Source of the DNA: an uncultured Arcobacter sp.
GTDB taxonomy: Bacteria > Campylobacterota > Campylobacteria > Campylobacterales > Arcobacteraceae
Direction: 5' to 3'
Length of the DNA stretch: 10,351 nucleotides
Assembly: GCA_913054415.1 (NCBI GenBank)
Contig: CAJXII010000046.1
Location: 1 to 10,351 of the forward strand
Position 1 is the first letter of the stretch, and every line of letters begins with the position of its first letter. A model generated the notes under the pieces. It worked only from the letters and a program-made list of their open reading frames with translations. It did no database searches and had not been told where the DNA came from. Below, piece by piece: positions 1-7,499 of this stretch. Both the position numbers and the translations under genes were made by a program.

Positions 1-54
1 ATACAATAGATAAATATTCATTTGACAAATTAAACTAATCTTAAGTAAAACTTA

Positions 55-62
55 GATACAAT
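55..62 (+). promoter_or_regulatory. Probable promoter -10 element of the rpmJ-rplQ operon
   Basis: The bases GATACAAT match the Campylobacterota sigma-70 -10 consensus gnTAnaAT at every defined position (core TACAAT at 57-62). No good -35 box lies 16-18 bases upstream, which is normal for this phylum. Transcription would start near position 69, giving a leader of about 147 nt before rpmJ. No other gene is visible between here and rpmJ, so this is the best candidate for the operon promoter. Read-through from an unseen upstream gene is also possible. Confidence 0.55.
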
Positions 63-68
63 CACATC

Positions 69-215
69 TCACTTTATAGACATTAGGAAGTTTTTATAAA
101 AATTTTTAGTTTCTAAGAATATTTATAAAGAGTTGGTTTAACCGATTATCTAAACCATATAAAGTTGAAAATAGGATAGTTTTATCCGTAAAATATACAC
201 AAAGGACTGCTGATT
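69..215 (+). promoter_or_regulatory. Structured 5' leader of the ribosomal protein operon
   Basis: This is the non-coding stretch between the predicted transcription start and rpmJ. It holds two hairpins. The first has a perfect 7-bp stem (134-140 with 151-157) and a 10-base loop. The second has a 5-bp stem (174-178 with 183-187) and a GTTT loop. The loop bases TATC at 147-150 are complementary to GATA at 175-178, so a pseudoknot between the two is conceivable. Neither hairpin is followed by a T-run, so they are not terminators. The rpmJ ribosome binding site AAAGGA (201-206) lies just downstream. In Escherichia coli the alpha operon is repressed by S4 binding a leader pseudoknot. A similar role here is inference. 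Confidence 0.4.
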
Positions 216-329
216 ATGAAAGTAAGAGCTTCAGTTAAAAAGATGTGTGACAAATGTAAAATTGTCAAAAGAAAAGGTATCGTAAGAGTGATCTGCGAAA
301 ACAAAAAACATAAACAAAGACAAGGATAA
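216..329 (+). CDS. rpmJ: 50S ribosomal protein L36
   Basis: A 37-residue basic protein starting MKVRASVKKMC and ending KQRQG, the usual length and sequence of bacterial L36, a small protein of the large ribosomal subunit. The zinc-ribbon ligands Cys11, Cys14, Cys27 and His32 are all present, so this is the zinc-binding (C+) form. The start is supported by AAAGGA at 201-206, nine bases before the ATG. It is the first gene of the operon and ends five bases before rpsM. The usual upstream neighbours secY, map and infA are not visible; instead there is a promoter and leader. Confidence 0.96.
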   Translation: MKVRASVKKMCDKCKIVKRKGIVRVICENKKHKQRQG

Positions 330-334
330 GGAAT

Positions 335-703
335 ATGGCTAGAATTGCTGGTACAGACTTACCAAACAAAAAAAGAATGGAGTATGCTTTAACTTATATT
401 TATGGTATAGGTTTACATACATCAAGATTGATTTTAAAAGCAACAGGAGTTGATCCTGATAAAAGAGCTAGTGAATTAACAGAAGAGGAAGCAGCTACTA
501 TTAGAAATGAGATTCAAAACAACTATATAGTTGAAGGGGATCTTAGAAAAAAAGTTGCTATGGATATAAAAGCTTTAATGGATTTAGGTTCATATAGAGG
601 TTTAAGACACAGAAGAGGTTTACCTTGTAGAGGGCAAAAAACAAAAACAAATGCTCGAACTAGAAAAGGTAAAAAGAAAACTGTTGGCGCAGCAAGTAAA
701 TAA
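335..703 (+). CDS. rpsM: 30S ribosomal protein S13
   Basis: A 122-residue protein starting MARIAGTDLPNKKR with the helix-two-turn-helix body and the hallmark segment GSYRGLRHRRGLP(C)RGQ (about residues 86-101), followed by a very basic tail. S13 sits in the head of the small subunit, contacts 16S rRNA and the P-site tRNA, and forms bridges to L5. Length and sequence are those of a normal full-length bacterial S13. A ribosome binding site (AAGGA) overlaps the end of rpmJ, which indicates translational coupling within the operon. Confidence 0.97.
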   Translation: MARIAGTDLPNKKRMEYALTYIYGIGLHTSRLILKATGVDPDKRASELTEEEAATIRNEIQNNYIVEGDLRKKVAMDIKALMDLGSYRGLRHRRGLPCRGQKTKTNARTRKGKKKTVGAASK

Positions 704-713
704 GGATAACTAG

Positions 714-1106
714 ATGGCAAAAAGAAAAGTAACTAGAAAAAAAGTTGTAAAAAAGAATATTGCTGATGGTATAGTTCATATTGCAGCTACATTTAATAAT
801 ACTATGGTAACAGTAACAGATAATGCAGGTAATGCTATATCTTGGTCAAGTGCTGGTAACTTAGGATTTAAAGGAAGTAAAAAATCAACACCATTTGCAG
901 CAACTGCAGCGGTTGAAGATGCTATGGCAAAAGCTATGGAACATGGTATAAAAAATGTTGGTATTAAAATTCAAGGACCAGGATCTGGTAGAGATACTGC
1001 AGTTAAATCTGTTGGTGCAATTGAAGGGATAACTGTTAAATGGTTTAAAGATGTAACACCTTTAGCTCATAATGGTTGTCGTCCTCCAAAAAGAAGAAGA
1101 GTATAA
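714..1106 (+). CDS. rpsK: 30S ribosomal protein S11
   Basis: A 130-residue protein with the S11 signature: the FNNTMVTVTD strand near residues 27-36, SAGNLGFKGSKKSTPFAA (46-63), and the conserved C-terminal TPLAHNGCRPPKRRRV. S11 is in the platform of the small subunit and helps shape the mRNA exit region. The gene is full length. It begins 10 bases after rpsM, with AAGGA just upstream, and is co-transcribed with its neighbours. Confidence 0.97.
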   Translation: MAKRKVTRKKVVKKNIADGIVHIAATFNNTMVTVTDNAGNAISWSSAGNLGFKGSKKSTPFAATAAVEDAMAKAMEHGIKNVGIKIQGPGSGRDTAVKSVGAIEGITVKWFKDVTPLAHNGCRPPKRRRV

Positions 1107-1116
1107 GGAGTAAGGT

Positions 1117-1743
1117 ATGGCAAGATATAGAGGACCTGTAGAGAAATTAGAGAGAAGACTTAATGCTGACCTAGGACTTAAAGGTGAAAGAAGATTAAAC
1201 GGTAAATCTGCTTTAGAAAAAAGACCTTATGCACCAGGACAACATGGTCAAAGTAGATCAAAAGTATCTGAGTATGGATTACAATTACAAGAGAAACAAA
1301 AAGCAAAAATCTTATATGGTGTATCTGAGAAACAATTTAGAAAATATTTTAAAGAAGCAGCAAGAATTGGTGGAAATACTGGGGCTAACCTTATTACACT
1401 AATCGAAAGAAGACTTGATAATGTTGTTTATAGAATGGGATTTGCTACAACAAGAGCAAATGCTAGACAATTTGTAACTCATGGACATATTTTGGTTGAT
1501 GGTAAAAAAGTTGATATCCCTTCTTACATAGTAAAAGCTGGGCAAAAAATTGAAGTTAAAGAAAAATCTAAATCAAACACACAAATTGTAAGATCATTAG
1601 AACTTACAAATCAAACAGGAATGGTTGAATGGGTTGATGTAGATAAAGATAAAGTATTTGGAATTTTTACAAGAATTCCAGCAAGAGAAGAGGTAGTAAT
1701 TCCTGTAGAAGAAAGACTAATCGTAGAGCTATACTCTAAATAG
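1117..1743 (+). CDS. rpsD: 30S ribosomal protein S4
   Basis: A 208-residue protein starting MARYRGPVEKLERR. It has the N-terminal rRNA-binding region with RPYAPGQHGQ (about residues 36-45) and an S4 RNA-binding domain from about residue 96 (ERRLDNVVYRMGFATTRANA, then GHILVDGKKVDIPSY). S4 is a primary 16S rRNA binder that nucleates assembly of the 30S body. The N-terminus lacks the zinc-binding cysteines of some S4 proteins. In other bacteria S4 is the feedback repressor of this operon, so it is the natural candidate ligand for the leader at 69-215 (inference). The ribosome binding site is GGAG, 10 bases after rpsK. Confidence 0.97.
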   Translation: MARYRGPVEKLERRLNADLGLKGERRLNGKSALEKRPYAPGQHGQSRSKVSEYGLQLQEKQKAKILYGVSEKQFRKYFKEAARIGGNTGANLITLIERRLDNVVYRMGFATTRANARQFVTHGHILVDGKKVDIPSYIVKAGQKIEVKEKSKSNTQIVRSLELTNQTGMVEWVDVDKDKVFGIFTRIPAREEVVIPVEERLIVELYSK

Positions 1744-1758
1744 TAAAGGATCACTTAT

Positions 1759-2784
1759 ATGAAAAAATTTGTAGATACACCATTTTTACCAACAGAGGTA
1801 GAGATAGAACAAATTACAGATAATAGTGCTAAAATTACTGCATTTCCATTTGAAAGTGGTTATGCGATAACTTTAGCTCATCCACTTAGAAGACTTTTAA
1901 TGAGTAGCTCTGTTGGATATGCTCCAATAGCAGTAAAAATTGAAGGTGCAAAGCATGAATTTGATTCAATTAGAGGTATGCTTGAAGATATTGCTTTATT
2001 TATGATAAATCTTAAAAATTTAAGATTTAAAATAAAAGGTGATCAAGAACAAATTGAAGTAAGTTATACATTTAATGAATCAAGAGATATTAAAGGTAGT
2101 GATTTAGAAAATGATGATTTAGAAGTTGTAAATGGGGATGCTCATTTAGCAACAATCAATAGTGATTGTTCTTTAACATTTTCAGTTATCGTTCAAAAAG
2201 GTATCGGATATGTTCCAAGTGAAGATATTAGAGATATGATTGAAAATATTAGAGATATGATTGAAAAAGAGTATATCCCTATGGATGCTTTCTTTACACC
2301 TGTAAAAAAAGTAACTTATGATATAGAAAAAATGTTGGTTGAAGATAATCCAAATTATGAAAAAGTGGTTTTCACTGTTACAACTGATGGACAAATATCA
2401 CCAATAGATGCTTTTAAAGAATCAATATCTATTATGTATTCACAAATGTCAGTATTTAATAAAATTTTTGATTTATCTGAAGTGAAAATGGTAGAAAATA
2501 CAACAGAAGAGAGTGCTGTAGATTTAAAAGATTTGATTGTTAAAATTGCAGATCTAAATCTAAGTGCAAGAAGCTTTAACTCTTTAGATAAAGCGGGAAT
2601 AAAATATATAGGTGATTTAGCACTTATGAGTGAAGTTGAAGTAAGAAGTATTAAAAATCTTGGTAAAAAATCTTTAGAGGAGATATCAGAAAAATTTTCT
2701 GAATTAGGTTTCCCTATCGATGGAACTTTAGATGAAACTATAGCTTCTGCTTTAAGAAAAAAATTAGAACAATTAAAATCGTAG
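1759..2784 (+). CDS. rpoA: DNA-directed RNA polymerase alpha subunit
   Basis: A 341-residue alpha subunit, which dimerises to scaffold assembly of RNA polymerase and whose C-terminal domain binds UP elements and activators. The N-terminal domain (about 1-235) has the conserved HPLRRLL segment at 41-47. The C-terminal domain (about 255-335) keeps the DNA-contacting residues equivalent to E. coli Arg265 (Arg271 here) and Asn268 (Asn274 here), and a NLGKKSLEEI motif. Residues 156-162 (DIRDMIE) and 163-169 (NIRDMIE) are a tandem copy encoded by a perfect 21-bp DNA repeat. Without it the protein would be 334 residues, closer to the usual length in this phylum as I recall it. The ribosome binding site is AAAGGA, and the gap to rpsD is 15 bases. 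Confidence 0.97.
   Translation: MKKFVDTPFLPTEVEIEQITDNSAKITAFPFESGYAITLAHPLRRLLMSSSVGYAPIAVKIEGAKHEFDSIRGMLEDIALFMINLKNLRFKIKGDQEQIEVSYTFNESRDIKGSDLENDDLEVVNGDAHLATINSDCSLTFSVIVQKGIGYVPSEDIRDMIENIRDMIEKEYIPMDAFFTPVKKVTYDIEKMLVEDNPNYEKVVFTVTTDGQISPIDAFKESISIMYSQMSVFNKIFDLSEVKMVENTTEESAVDLKDLIVKIADLNLSARSFNSLDKAGIKYIGDLALMSEVEVRSIKNLGKKSLEEISEKFSELGFPIDGTLDETIASALRKKLEQLKS
2225..2267 (+). repeat. Perfect 21-bp tandem duplication inside rpoA
   Basis: Two identical 21-base copies lie head to tail at 2225-2245 and 2246-2266, and the period continues for one more base (2267). The duplication is in frame and adds seven residues to the alpha N-terminal domain, in the segment after GYVPSE that corresponds to a surface loop in E. 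coli alpha. The two copies show no base difference, which suggests a recent event or strong constraint. Confidence 0.93.
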
Positions 2785-2796
2785 AAAGGGTAGTAG

Positions 2797-3147
2797 ATGA
2801 GACATAAGCACGGATATAGAAGACTTACAAGAACATCTTCGCATAGAAAAGCATTGCTTAAAAATTTAGCGATTGCTATAATAGAAAGAGAAAAAATTGA
2901 AACAACTCTTCCAAAAGCAAAAGAGTTAAGAAGATATATAGAAAGATTAGTAACAAAATCAAGAGATGCAGATCTTAATACACATAGAACTGTATTTTCT
3001 TATTTACAAGATAAAGAAGCAACTAAAAAATTAATCAATGAGATTGCTCCTAAATATGAAACTAGAAATGGTGGATATACATCTATTGTAAAAACTAGAA
3101 TTAGAAGAGGTGATGCTACACAAATGGCTTATATTTCATTTGTATAG
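2797..3147 (+). CDS. rplQ: 50S ribosomal protein L17
   Basis: A 116-residue protein starting MRHKHGYRRLTRTSSHRKALLKNLA, the signature L17 N-terminus, and containing TTLPKAKELRRYIERLVT and a C-terminal YTSIVKTRIRRGDATQMAYISFV. L17 lies at the base of the large subunit near the peptide exit. Length is normal. It begins 12 bases after rpoA, with AAAGGG upstream, and is the last gene of the operon. A strong intrinsic terminator follows 16 bases after its stop codon. Confidence 0.97.
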   Translation: MRHKHGYRRLTRTSSHRKALLKNLAIAIIEREKIETTLPKAKELRRYIERLVTKSRDADLNTHRTVFSYLQDKEATKKLINEIAPKYETRNGGYTSIVKTRIRRGDATQMAYISFV

Positions 3148-3163
3148 TATATAATTTAATTTC

Positions 3164-3199
3164 AAAAAAAGGGAAGCTAATTTTAGCTTCCCTTTTTTT
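3164..3199 (+). terminator. Intrinsic (rho-independent) terminator of the ribosomal operon
   Basis: A perfect 10-bp stem (GGGAAGCTAA at 3171-3180 with TTAGCTTCCC at 3183-3192) has a TT loop, a seven-T tail (3193-3199) and a seven-A tract before the stem (3164-3170). The A tract would act as a T tail on the other strand, so it could work in both directions. It separates the rpmJ-rplQ operon from dnaE. Confidence 0.95.
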
Positions 3200-3208
3200 A
3201 TACCTAAT

Positions 3209-3236
3209 TTGCTATTAATTGCTATTGTGGTAGAAT
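3209..3236 (+). promoter_or_regulatory. dnaE promoter, -10 box abutting the start region
   Basis: The bases GGTAGAAT (3229-3236) match gnTAnaAT. A weak -35 (TTGCTA, 3209-3214) lies 16 bases upstream of the TAGAAT core. The eight bases TTGCTATT occur twice with a 10-base period (3209-3216 and 3219-3226), which resembles the helically phased upstream pattern of Campylobacterota promoters. Normal -10 to start spacing puts the first transcribed base at about 3243, the A of an in-frame ATG. No Shine-Dalgarno sequence is present. Confidence 0.65.
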
Positions 3237-3242
3237 ATGATT

Positions 3243-6200
3243 ATGTCTAAGAAAATACCACAATTTACACATCTTCATCTACATACAGAGTTTTCAATGC
3301 TTGATGGAGCAAATAAAATACCTGTTCTTGCTAAAAAGGTCAAAGAGTTAGGTATGACAAGTGTTGCTATGACAGATCATGGTAATATGTTTGGAACGAT
3401 CACATTTTATAATGAGATGAAAAAAAATGGTATTAAACCTATTATTGGTATAGAAGCATATCTACACAATAGCGATGATATAAGTGATAAATCTATAAAA
3501 CAAAGATTTCACTTATGTTTGTTTGCCAAAAATGAGATAGGTTATAAAAACTTGATGTATCTTTCAAGTCAAGCTTATATGCATGGATTTTATTACTATC
3601 CAAGAATCAACAAAAAAATATTAAAAGAGAATTGTGAAGGGTTGATTTGTAGTGCTGCTTGTTTACAAGGTGAGATAAGTTGGCATCTAAATCTTAATAA
3701 CGAACGAAATGTAAAAAATGGTGCTAAAGGTTATGAAGAAGCTAAAAAAATAGCACTAGAGTATAAAGAGATATTTAAAGATGATTTTTATATAGAGATT
3801 ATGCGACATGGTATATCTGATCAGTTATATATAGATAATCAACTTATCCAACTAGCAAAAGAGACAGGTATTAAACTTATAGCTACAAATGATACTCACT
3901 ATACCAATAAAAAAGATGCTGATGCACATGAAGCTTTTATGTGTATTGCTATGAATAAACTATATGATGATCCAAATAGATTGCGACATAGTGTTCATGA
4001 GTTTTATGTAAAATCTCCACAAGAGATAGCAAGATTATATGCAGATATACCTGAAGCTATACACAATACTCAAGAGATTGTAAATAAGTGTAATTTAGAG
4101 ATCAAATTAGGAAATCCAACTCCACCAAATTTTAAATTTACTATACAAAAAGCAAAACAGAATAATCTAACACTACCTGAGCCAGATAAAGAGTATTCTT
4201 TAGAAAATGATAAAGTTTTATTTGTTTATGAGTGTAAAAAAGGGTTAGAGGAGAGATTAAAACTTGTCCCAAAAGAAAAACATCAAGAGTATAAAGATCG
4301 ACTTCAAGTAGAGATAGATATTATTAATAATATGAAATTTCCAGGATATATGTTGATTGTTTGGGATTTTGTAGCTTATGGTAAAAGTATAGGAGTTCCT
4401 GTTGGTCCTGGAAGAGGAAGTGCTGCTGGAAGTTTGGTAGCATATTCATTAAAGATTACAGATTTAGATCCACTTCCTTATGGATTGCTTTTTGAGAGAT
4501 TTTTAAATCCTGAACGGGTATCTATGCCTGATATTGATATGGATTTTTGTCAAGCAAGAAGACAAGAAGTTATTGATTATGTAGTGGAAAAATATGGTCG
4601 AGAAAATGTTGCTCAGATTATCACTTTTGGTAAGTTATTAGCAAAAGGAGTTATCAGAGATGTAGCAAGAGTTTTGGATATGCCTTATGCTCAAGCTGAT
4701 GCTATGGCAAAACTTATCCCTGATGAGTTAGGTATAAATCTAAAAGATAGTTGGGAGAAAGAACCAAAGATAAAAGAGCTATGTGATAGTAACCCAACAG
4801 CTGCAAGAGTTTGGGAATACTCTTTAGCACTTGAAGGATTAAATCGAAATGCAGGAACTCATGCTGCTGGAGTGGTAATATCAAATGATCCTTTATGGAA
4901 TAAAACACCACTATTTAAACCAAGTGGATTAGATACAATAGCAACTCAATACAATGGTAAATATGTAGAGGATGTAGATCTTATTAAGTTTGACTTTTTG
5001 GGGCTTAAAACTTTAACTGTAATTGAGGGTGCTTTACAGCTTATAGAGAAAAGACATCAAAAAAGAATAGATTTTACACAAGAGGATGTTAATGATAAAA
5101 AAGTATATGATCTAATTTGTACAGGTCATACAATAGGATTATTTCAAATAGAATCAAGTGGTATGCAAGATCTAAATAAACGACTTAAACCATCAAATTT
5201 TGAAGATATTATCGCTGTTTTGGCTCTTTATAGACCAGGTCCTATGGAATCAGGGATGCTTGATGATTTTATAGATAGAAAACATGGTCGTGCAAAAATA
5301 GATTATTTTTATGATGAATTTACAGAACCACTAAAACCTATACTTGAACCAACTTATGGGGTTATTGTATATCAAGAGCAAGTTATGCAAATTGTCCAAA
5401 CAATAGGTGGGTTTAGCTTAGGTGGTGCTGATCTAGTTCGACGAGCTATGGGTAAAAAGATCAAAGAGGAGATGGATAGATTAAAGGGTGAATTTGCTGA
5501 TGGTGGAGTTAAAAAAGGATATAAAAGAGAGCATTGTGAAGAGCTATTTGATTTGATTGTAAAATTTGCTGGATATGGATTTAATAAATCTCATAGTGCT
5601 GCTTATGCTATGGTTACATTTTATACTAGCTTTTTAAAATGTTACTATCCTACAGAGTTTATGGCTTCACTTCTTACAAGTGAAAAAGACAATACAGACA
5701 AAGTTGTAAAATATGTAGATGAAGTAAAAAGATTAGGGTTTGATCTTGTTCCTCCCCATATCAATAAATCATATCTAGTATTTAGTGCTAATACAATAGA
5801 CAACAAAGAGGTTGTTATGTTTGGTATGGGTGCATTAAAGGGTGCTGGAGATATAGCTATTAATTCTATTTTATCCTCAAGAGAGCAAGGTGGTGATTTC
5901 AAAGATTTAAGCGATTTTGTAAGTAGAATTGATGGAAGTAAAGTAAACAAAAGAGTGATAGAAACACTTATCAAATCAGGTGCTATGGATTGTTTTGGTT
6001 ATACTAGAAAAGCTATGATAGAGCAATTAGAAGATATTGTTGAAGCTGTAGGGAAAGCTGCACTTGCTAAAAAACAAGCAATAGGTAGTTTATTTGGTGA
6101 TGATGAAGATATGACAACTGTCGATATTGTTTTAGATAATATGCCAGAGTTTAGTGATACTGAGATTTTAGAGTTTGAAAAAGCAAGTTTAGGATTTTAT

Positions 6201-6776
6201 GTATCTGGACATCCATTGGATAAATATAGGCAAAGTATTGAACAGATAAACTATACATTAAGTTCTGAAATTGAAGAGCTAACAGATGGAAGTGAAGCTA
6301 TTATTGTTGGTAAAGTTGAAGAGATTACACATAAAGTTAGTAAAAAAGGGTTTAAATTTGCCATAGCAACAATTATGGATTTTCATGGCAATATTGAGTT
6401 GATGCTTTTTGAGGATAGGATAAAAGAGCTTGAAGAGGATTTTGATATATCTAAACCTATAGCTTTTAAAGTCAAAGCAAAAGTTAATGATTTTGGTGTG
6501 CAGTTAAGTTTAAGAAAAATGGAAACTTTAAAAGAAGCAAAAAAAGAGAAATTAAAAACTAAAAAAATAGAAAAAATAGAGCCACCACTTGTAGTATATT
6601 TAGATTATGGCACAGATGAAAAGATAATTTATGATATGTTTGAGATCGTATCTAAAAATCAAGGTAAAAGAGAGTTGCATATAGTGATTAAATCAAAACT
6701 TGGTAATATTAAAATCACTAGTGGTTATTTGATTAATAATAAAGTTGAACAATTATTAGCAAATATTCTAAATTAA
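3243..6776 (+). CDS. dnaE: DNA polymerase III subunit alpha
   Basis: The replicative polymerase catalytic subunit, 1177 residues from the ATG at 3243, a normal length for DnaE1. The N-terminal PHP domain begins FTHLHLHTEFS; its candidate metal ligands are His12, His14, Asp45, His46, Glu71, His90, Cys140, Asp217 and His219. The polymerase core carries PDIDMDF with catalytic Asp430 and Asp432, and KFDFLGL with the third acid Asp584; AGTHAAGVV is near residue 537. A helix-hairpin-helix region (about 885-925), a probable beta-clamp motif around QAIGSLF (945-951), an OB fold (about 1015-1090) and a tau-binding tail follow. An in-frame ATG lies two codons upstream at 3237, but it touches the -10 box and would be upstream of the predicted transcript start, so I prefer 3243. 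Confidence 0.96.
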   Translation: MSKKIPQFTHLHLHTEFSMLDGANKIPVLAKKVKELGMTSVAMTDHGNMFGTITFYNEMKKNGIKPIIGIEAYLHNSDDISDKSIKQRFHLCLFAKNEIGYKNLMYLSSQAYMHGFYYYPRINKKILKENCEGLICSAACLQGEISWHLNLNNERNVKNGAKGYEEAKKIALEYKEIFKDDFYIEIMRHGISDQLYIDNQLIQLAKETGIKLIATNDTHYTNKKDADAHEAFMCIAMNKLYDDPNRLRHSVHEFYVKSPQEIARLYADIPEAIHNTQEIVNKCNLEIKLGNPTPPNFKFTIQKAKQNNLTLPEPDKEYSLENDKVLFVYECKKGLEERLKLVPKEKHQEYKDRLQVEIDIINNMKFPGYMLIVWDFVAYGKSIGVPVGPGRGSAAGSLVAYSLKITDLDPLPYGLLFERFLNPERVSMPDIDMDFCQARRQEVIDYVVEKYGRENVAQIITFGKLLAKGVIRDVARVLDMPYAQADAMAKLIPDELGINLKDSWEKEPKIKELCDSNPTAARVWEYSLALEGLNRNAGTHAAGVVISNDPLWNKTPLFKPSGLDTIATQYNGKYVEDVDLIKFDFLGLKTLTVIEGALQLIEKRHQKRIDFTQEDVNDKKVYDLICTGHTIGLFQIESSGMQDLNKRLKPSNFEDIIAVLALYRPGPMESGMLDDFIDRKHGRAKIDYFYDEFTEPLKPILEPTYGVIVYQEQVMQIVQTIGGFSLGGADLVRRAMGKKIKEEMDRLKGEFADGGVKKGYKREHCEELFDLIVKFAGYGFNKSHSAAYAMVTFYTSFLKCYYPTEFMASLLTSEKDNTDKVVKYVDEVKRLGFDLVPPHINKSYLVFSANTIDNKEVVMFGMGALKGAGDIAINSILSSREQGGDFKDLSDFVSRIDGSKVNKRVIETLIKSGAMDCFGYTRKAMIEQLEDIVEAVGKAALAKKQAIGSLFGDDEDMTTVDIVLDNMPEFSDTEILEFEKASLGFYVSGHPLDKYRQSIEQINYTLSSEIEELTDGSEAIIVGKVEEITHKVSKKGFKFAIATIMDFHGNIELMLFEDRIKELEEDFDISKPIAFKVKAKVNDFGVQLSLRKMETLKEAKKEKLKTKKIEKIEPPLVVYLDYGTDEKIIYDMFEIVSKNQGKRELHIVIKSKLGNIKITSGYLINNKVEQLLANILN

Positions 6777-6798
6777 CCTATAAATGACCAATTCATTA

Positions 6799-6807
6799 TG
6801 GTATAAT
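6799..6807 (+). promoter_or_regulatory. Extended -10 promoter of the two-component module
   Basis: TGGTATAAT is a perfect extended -10 element (TGnTATAAT) with a consensus TATAAT at 6802-6807. Transcription would start near 6814, about 20 bases before the ATG at 6834. The -35 region has no good match, which an extended -10 can compensate for. A purine-rich ribosome binding site (AAAGGCAGGGG, 6823-6833) follows. No terminator is visible between dnaE and this promoter, so some read-through from dnaE is possible. Confidence 0.75.
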
Positions 6808-6833
6808 ATATTAATATTTTATAAAGGCAGGGG

Positions 6834-7499
6834 ATGATAGATATAAAGCAAATTTTAAAATATACTAAAAATCTAAAACTTTTATATGTTGAAGATAATA
6901 AAGAAGCAAGAGAAGCGATTCAACCTGTTTTACAAAACTTTTTTGATAATATTGAGATAGCCTATGATGGTCAAGAGGGATTAGAAAAATTTGATCAAGC
7001 CAATCAAAAGCATCAAAAATTTGATTTAGTTCTTACAGATATTAATATGCCAAGACTTAATGGTCTTGAGATGATAGAAAGTATAAGGAAAATAGATAGT
7101 AATATTCCTATTTTAGTATTATCAGCATATAATGAATCTGAATATTTTATGGATAGTATTAAGTTTGGTGTTGATGGATATTTACTTAAACCTATTGATA
7201 TGAAACAATTCTTAGCTGTGCTTAAAAAAATTATTTCTAAACTAACTTTAACTGCTACAGCACAAAAACATCTACATTTTTTAAAAGAGTATGAAGAGGT
7301 TACTGATCAAAGTTCTATAGTATCTAAAGCAGATCCACAAGGTAAAATTACTTATGTAAATGATCAATTTTGTAAAATCTCAGGTTATACAAAAGATGAG
7401 CTAATAGGTAAACCACATAATATTATCAAACATCCTGATATGCCAAAACATATATTCGAAGATATGTGGGATACTGTTAAAAATAAAAAATCTATATAA
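6834..7499 (+). CDS. Response regulator receiver domain plus truncated PAS domain (N-terminal part of frameshifted gene)
   Basis: This 221-residue frame begins with a receiver domain (about 13-130): acidic pair Glu20-Asp21, phospho-acceptor Asp69 in LTDINMP, Ser97 at the switch position, and Lys119 in LLKPID. All are needed for phosphotransfer from a histidine kinase. A PAS domain starts near residue 155 (SKADPQGKITYVNDQF, then KHPDMP) and is cut off after DTVKNKKSI by a TAA. If translated alone it would be a receiver with no output domain. The start has a good ribosome binding site and its own extended -10 promoter. The likely phosphodonor is the kinase gene at 8845. Confidence 0.85.
   Translation: MIDIKQILKYTKNLKLLYVEDNKEAREAIQPVLQNFFDNIEIAYDGQEGLEKFDQANQKHQKFDLVLTDINMPRLNGLEMIESIRKIDSNIPILVLSAYNESEYFMDSIKFGVDGYLLKPIDMKQFLAVLKKIISKLTLTATAQKHLHFLKEYEEVTDQSSIVSKADPQGKITYVNDQFCKISGYTKDELIGKPHNIIKHPDMPKHIFEDMWDTVKNKKSI

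Noticed and set aside
22..27. A perfect TTGACA -35-like hexamer upstream of the rpmJ operon
   Set aside because: It is 29 bases from the best -10 box (57-62), too far for sigma-70, and no suitable -10 lies 16-18 bases downstream of it.
1..38. Possible C-terminal end of an upstream gene in frame 3 (IDKYSFDKLN then TAA at 36-38)
   Set aside because: Only 11-12 codons are visible and nothing in them is recognisable, so a coding call cannot be supported.
42..54. Short inverted repeat TAAGT-AAA-ACTTA just upstream of the rpmJ operon -10 box
   Set aside because: A 5-bp stem in AT-rich DNA is expected by chance; no known operator is matched.
2007..2028. Ten-bp AT-rich inverted repeat inside rpoA
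   Set aside because: It is made mostly of A and T within ordinary Lys/Asn/Leu/Phe codons, has no T-tail, and lies in a conserved essential gene.
3237..3239. ATG as the dnaE start (MIMSKK)
   Set aside because: It directly abuts the -10 box, so it would lie upstream of the predicted transcript start, and it has no ribosome binding site.
5664..5684. Hairpin TTCACTT/AAGTGAA inside dnaE
   Set aside because: The stem is 7 bp with no T-run, in a conserved coding region, so chance is the simplest explanation.
5645..5974. 109-residue minus-strand open frame, and similar minus-strand frames at 523-720, 2182-2394, 4714-4911, 8307-8510 and 9990-10241
   Set aside because: All lie opposite conserved coding sequence, have no recognisable domains or start signals, and read as low-complexity shadows of the genes on the + strand.
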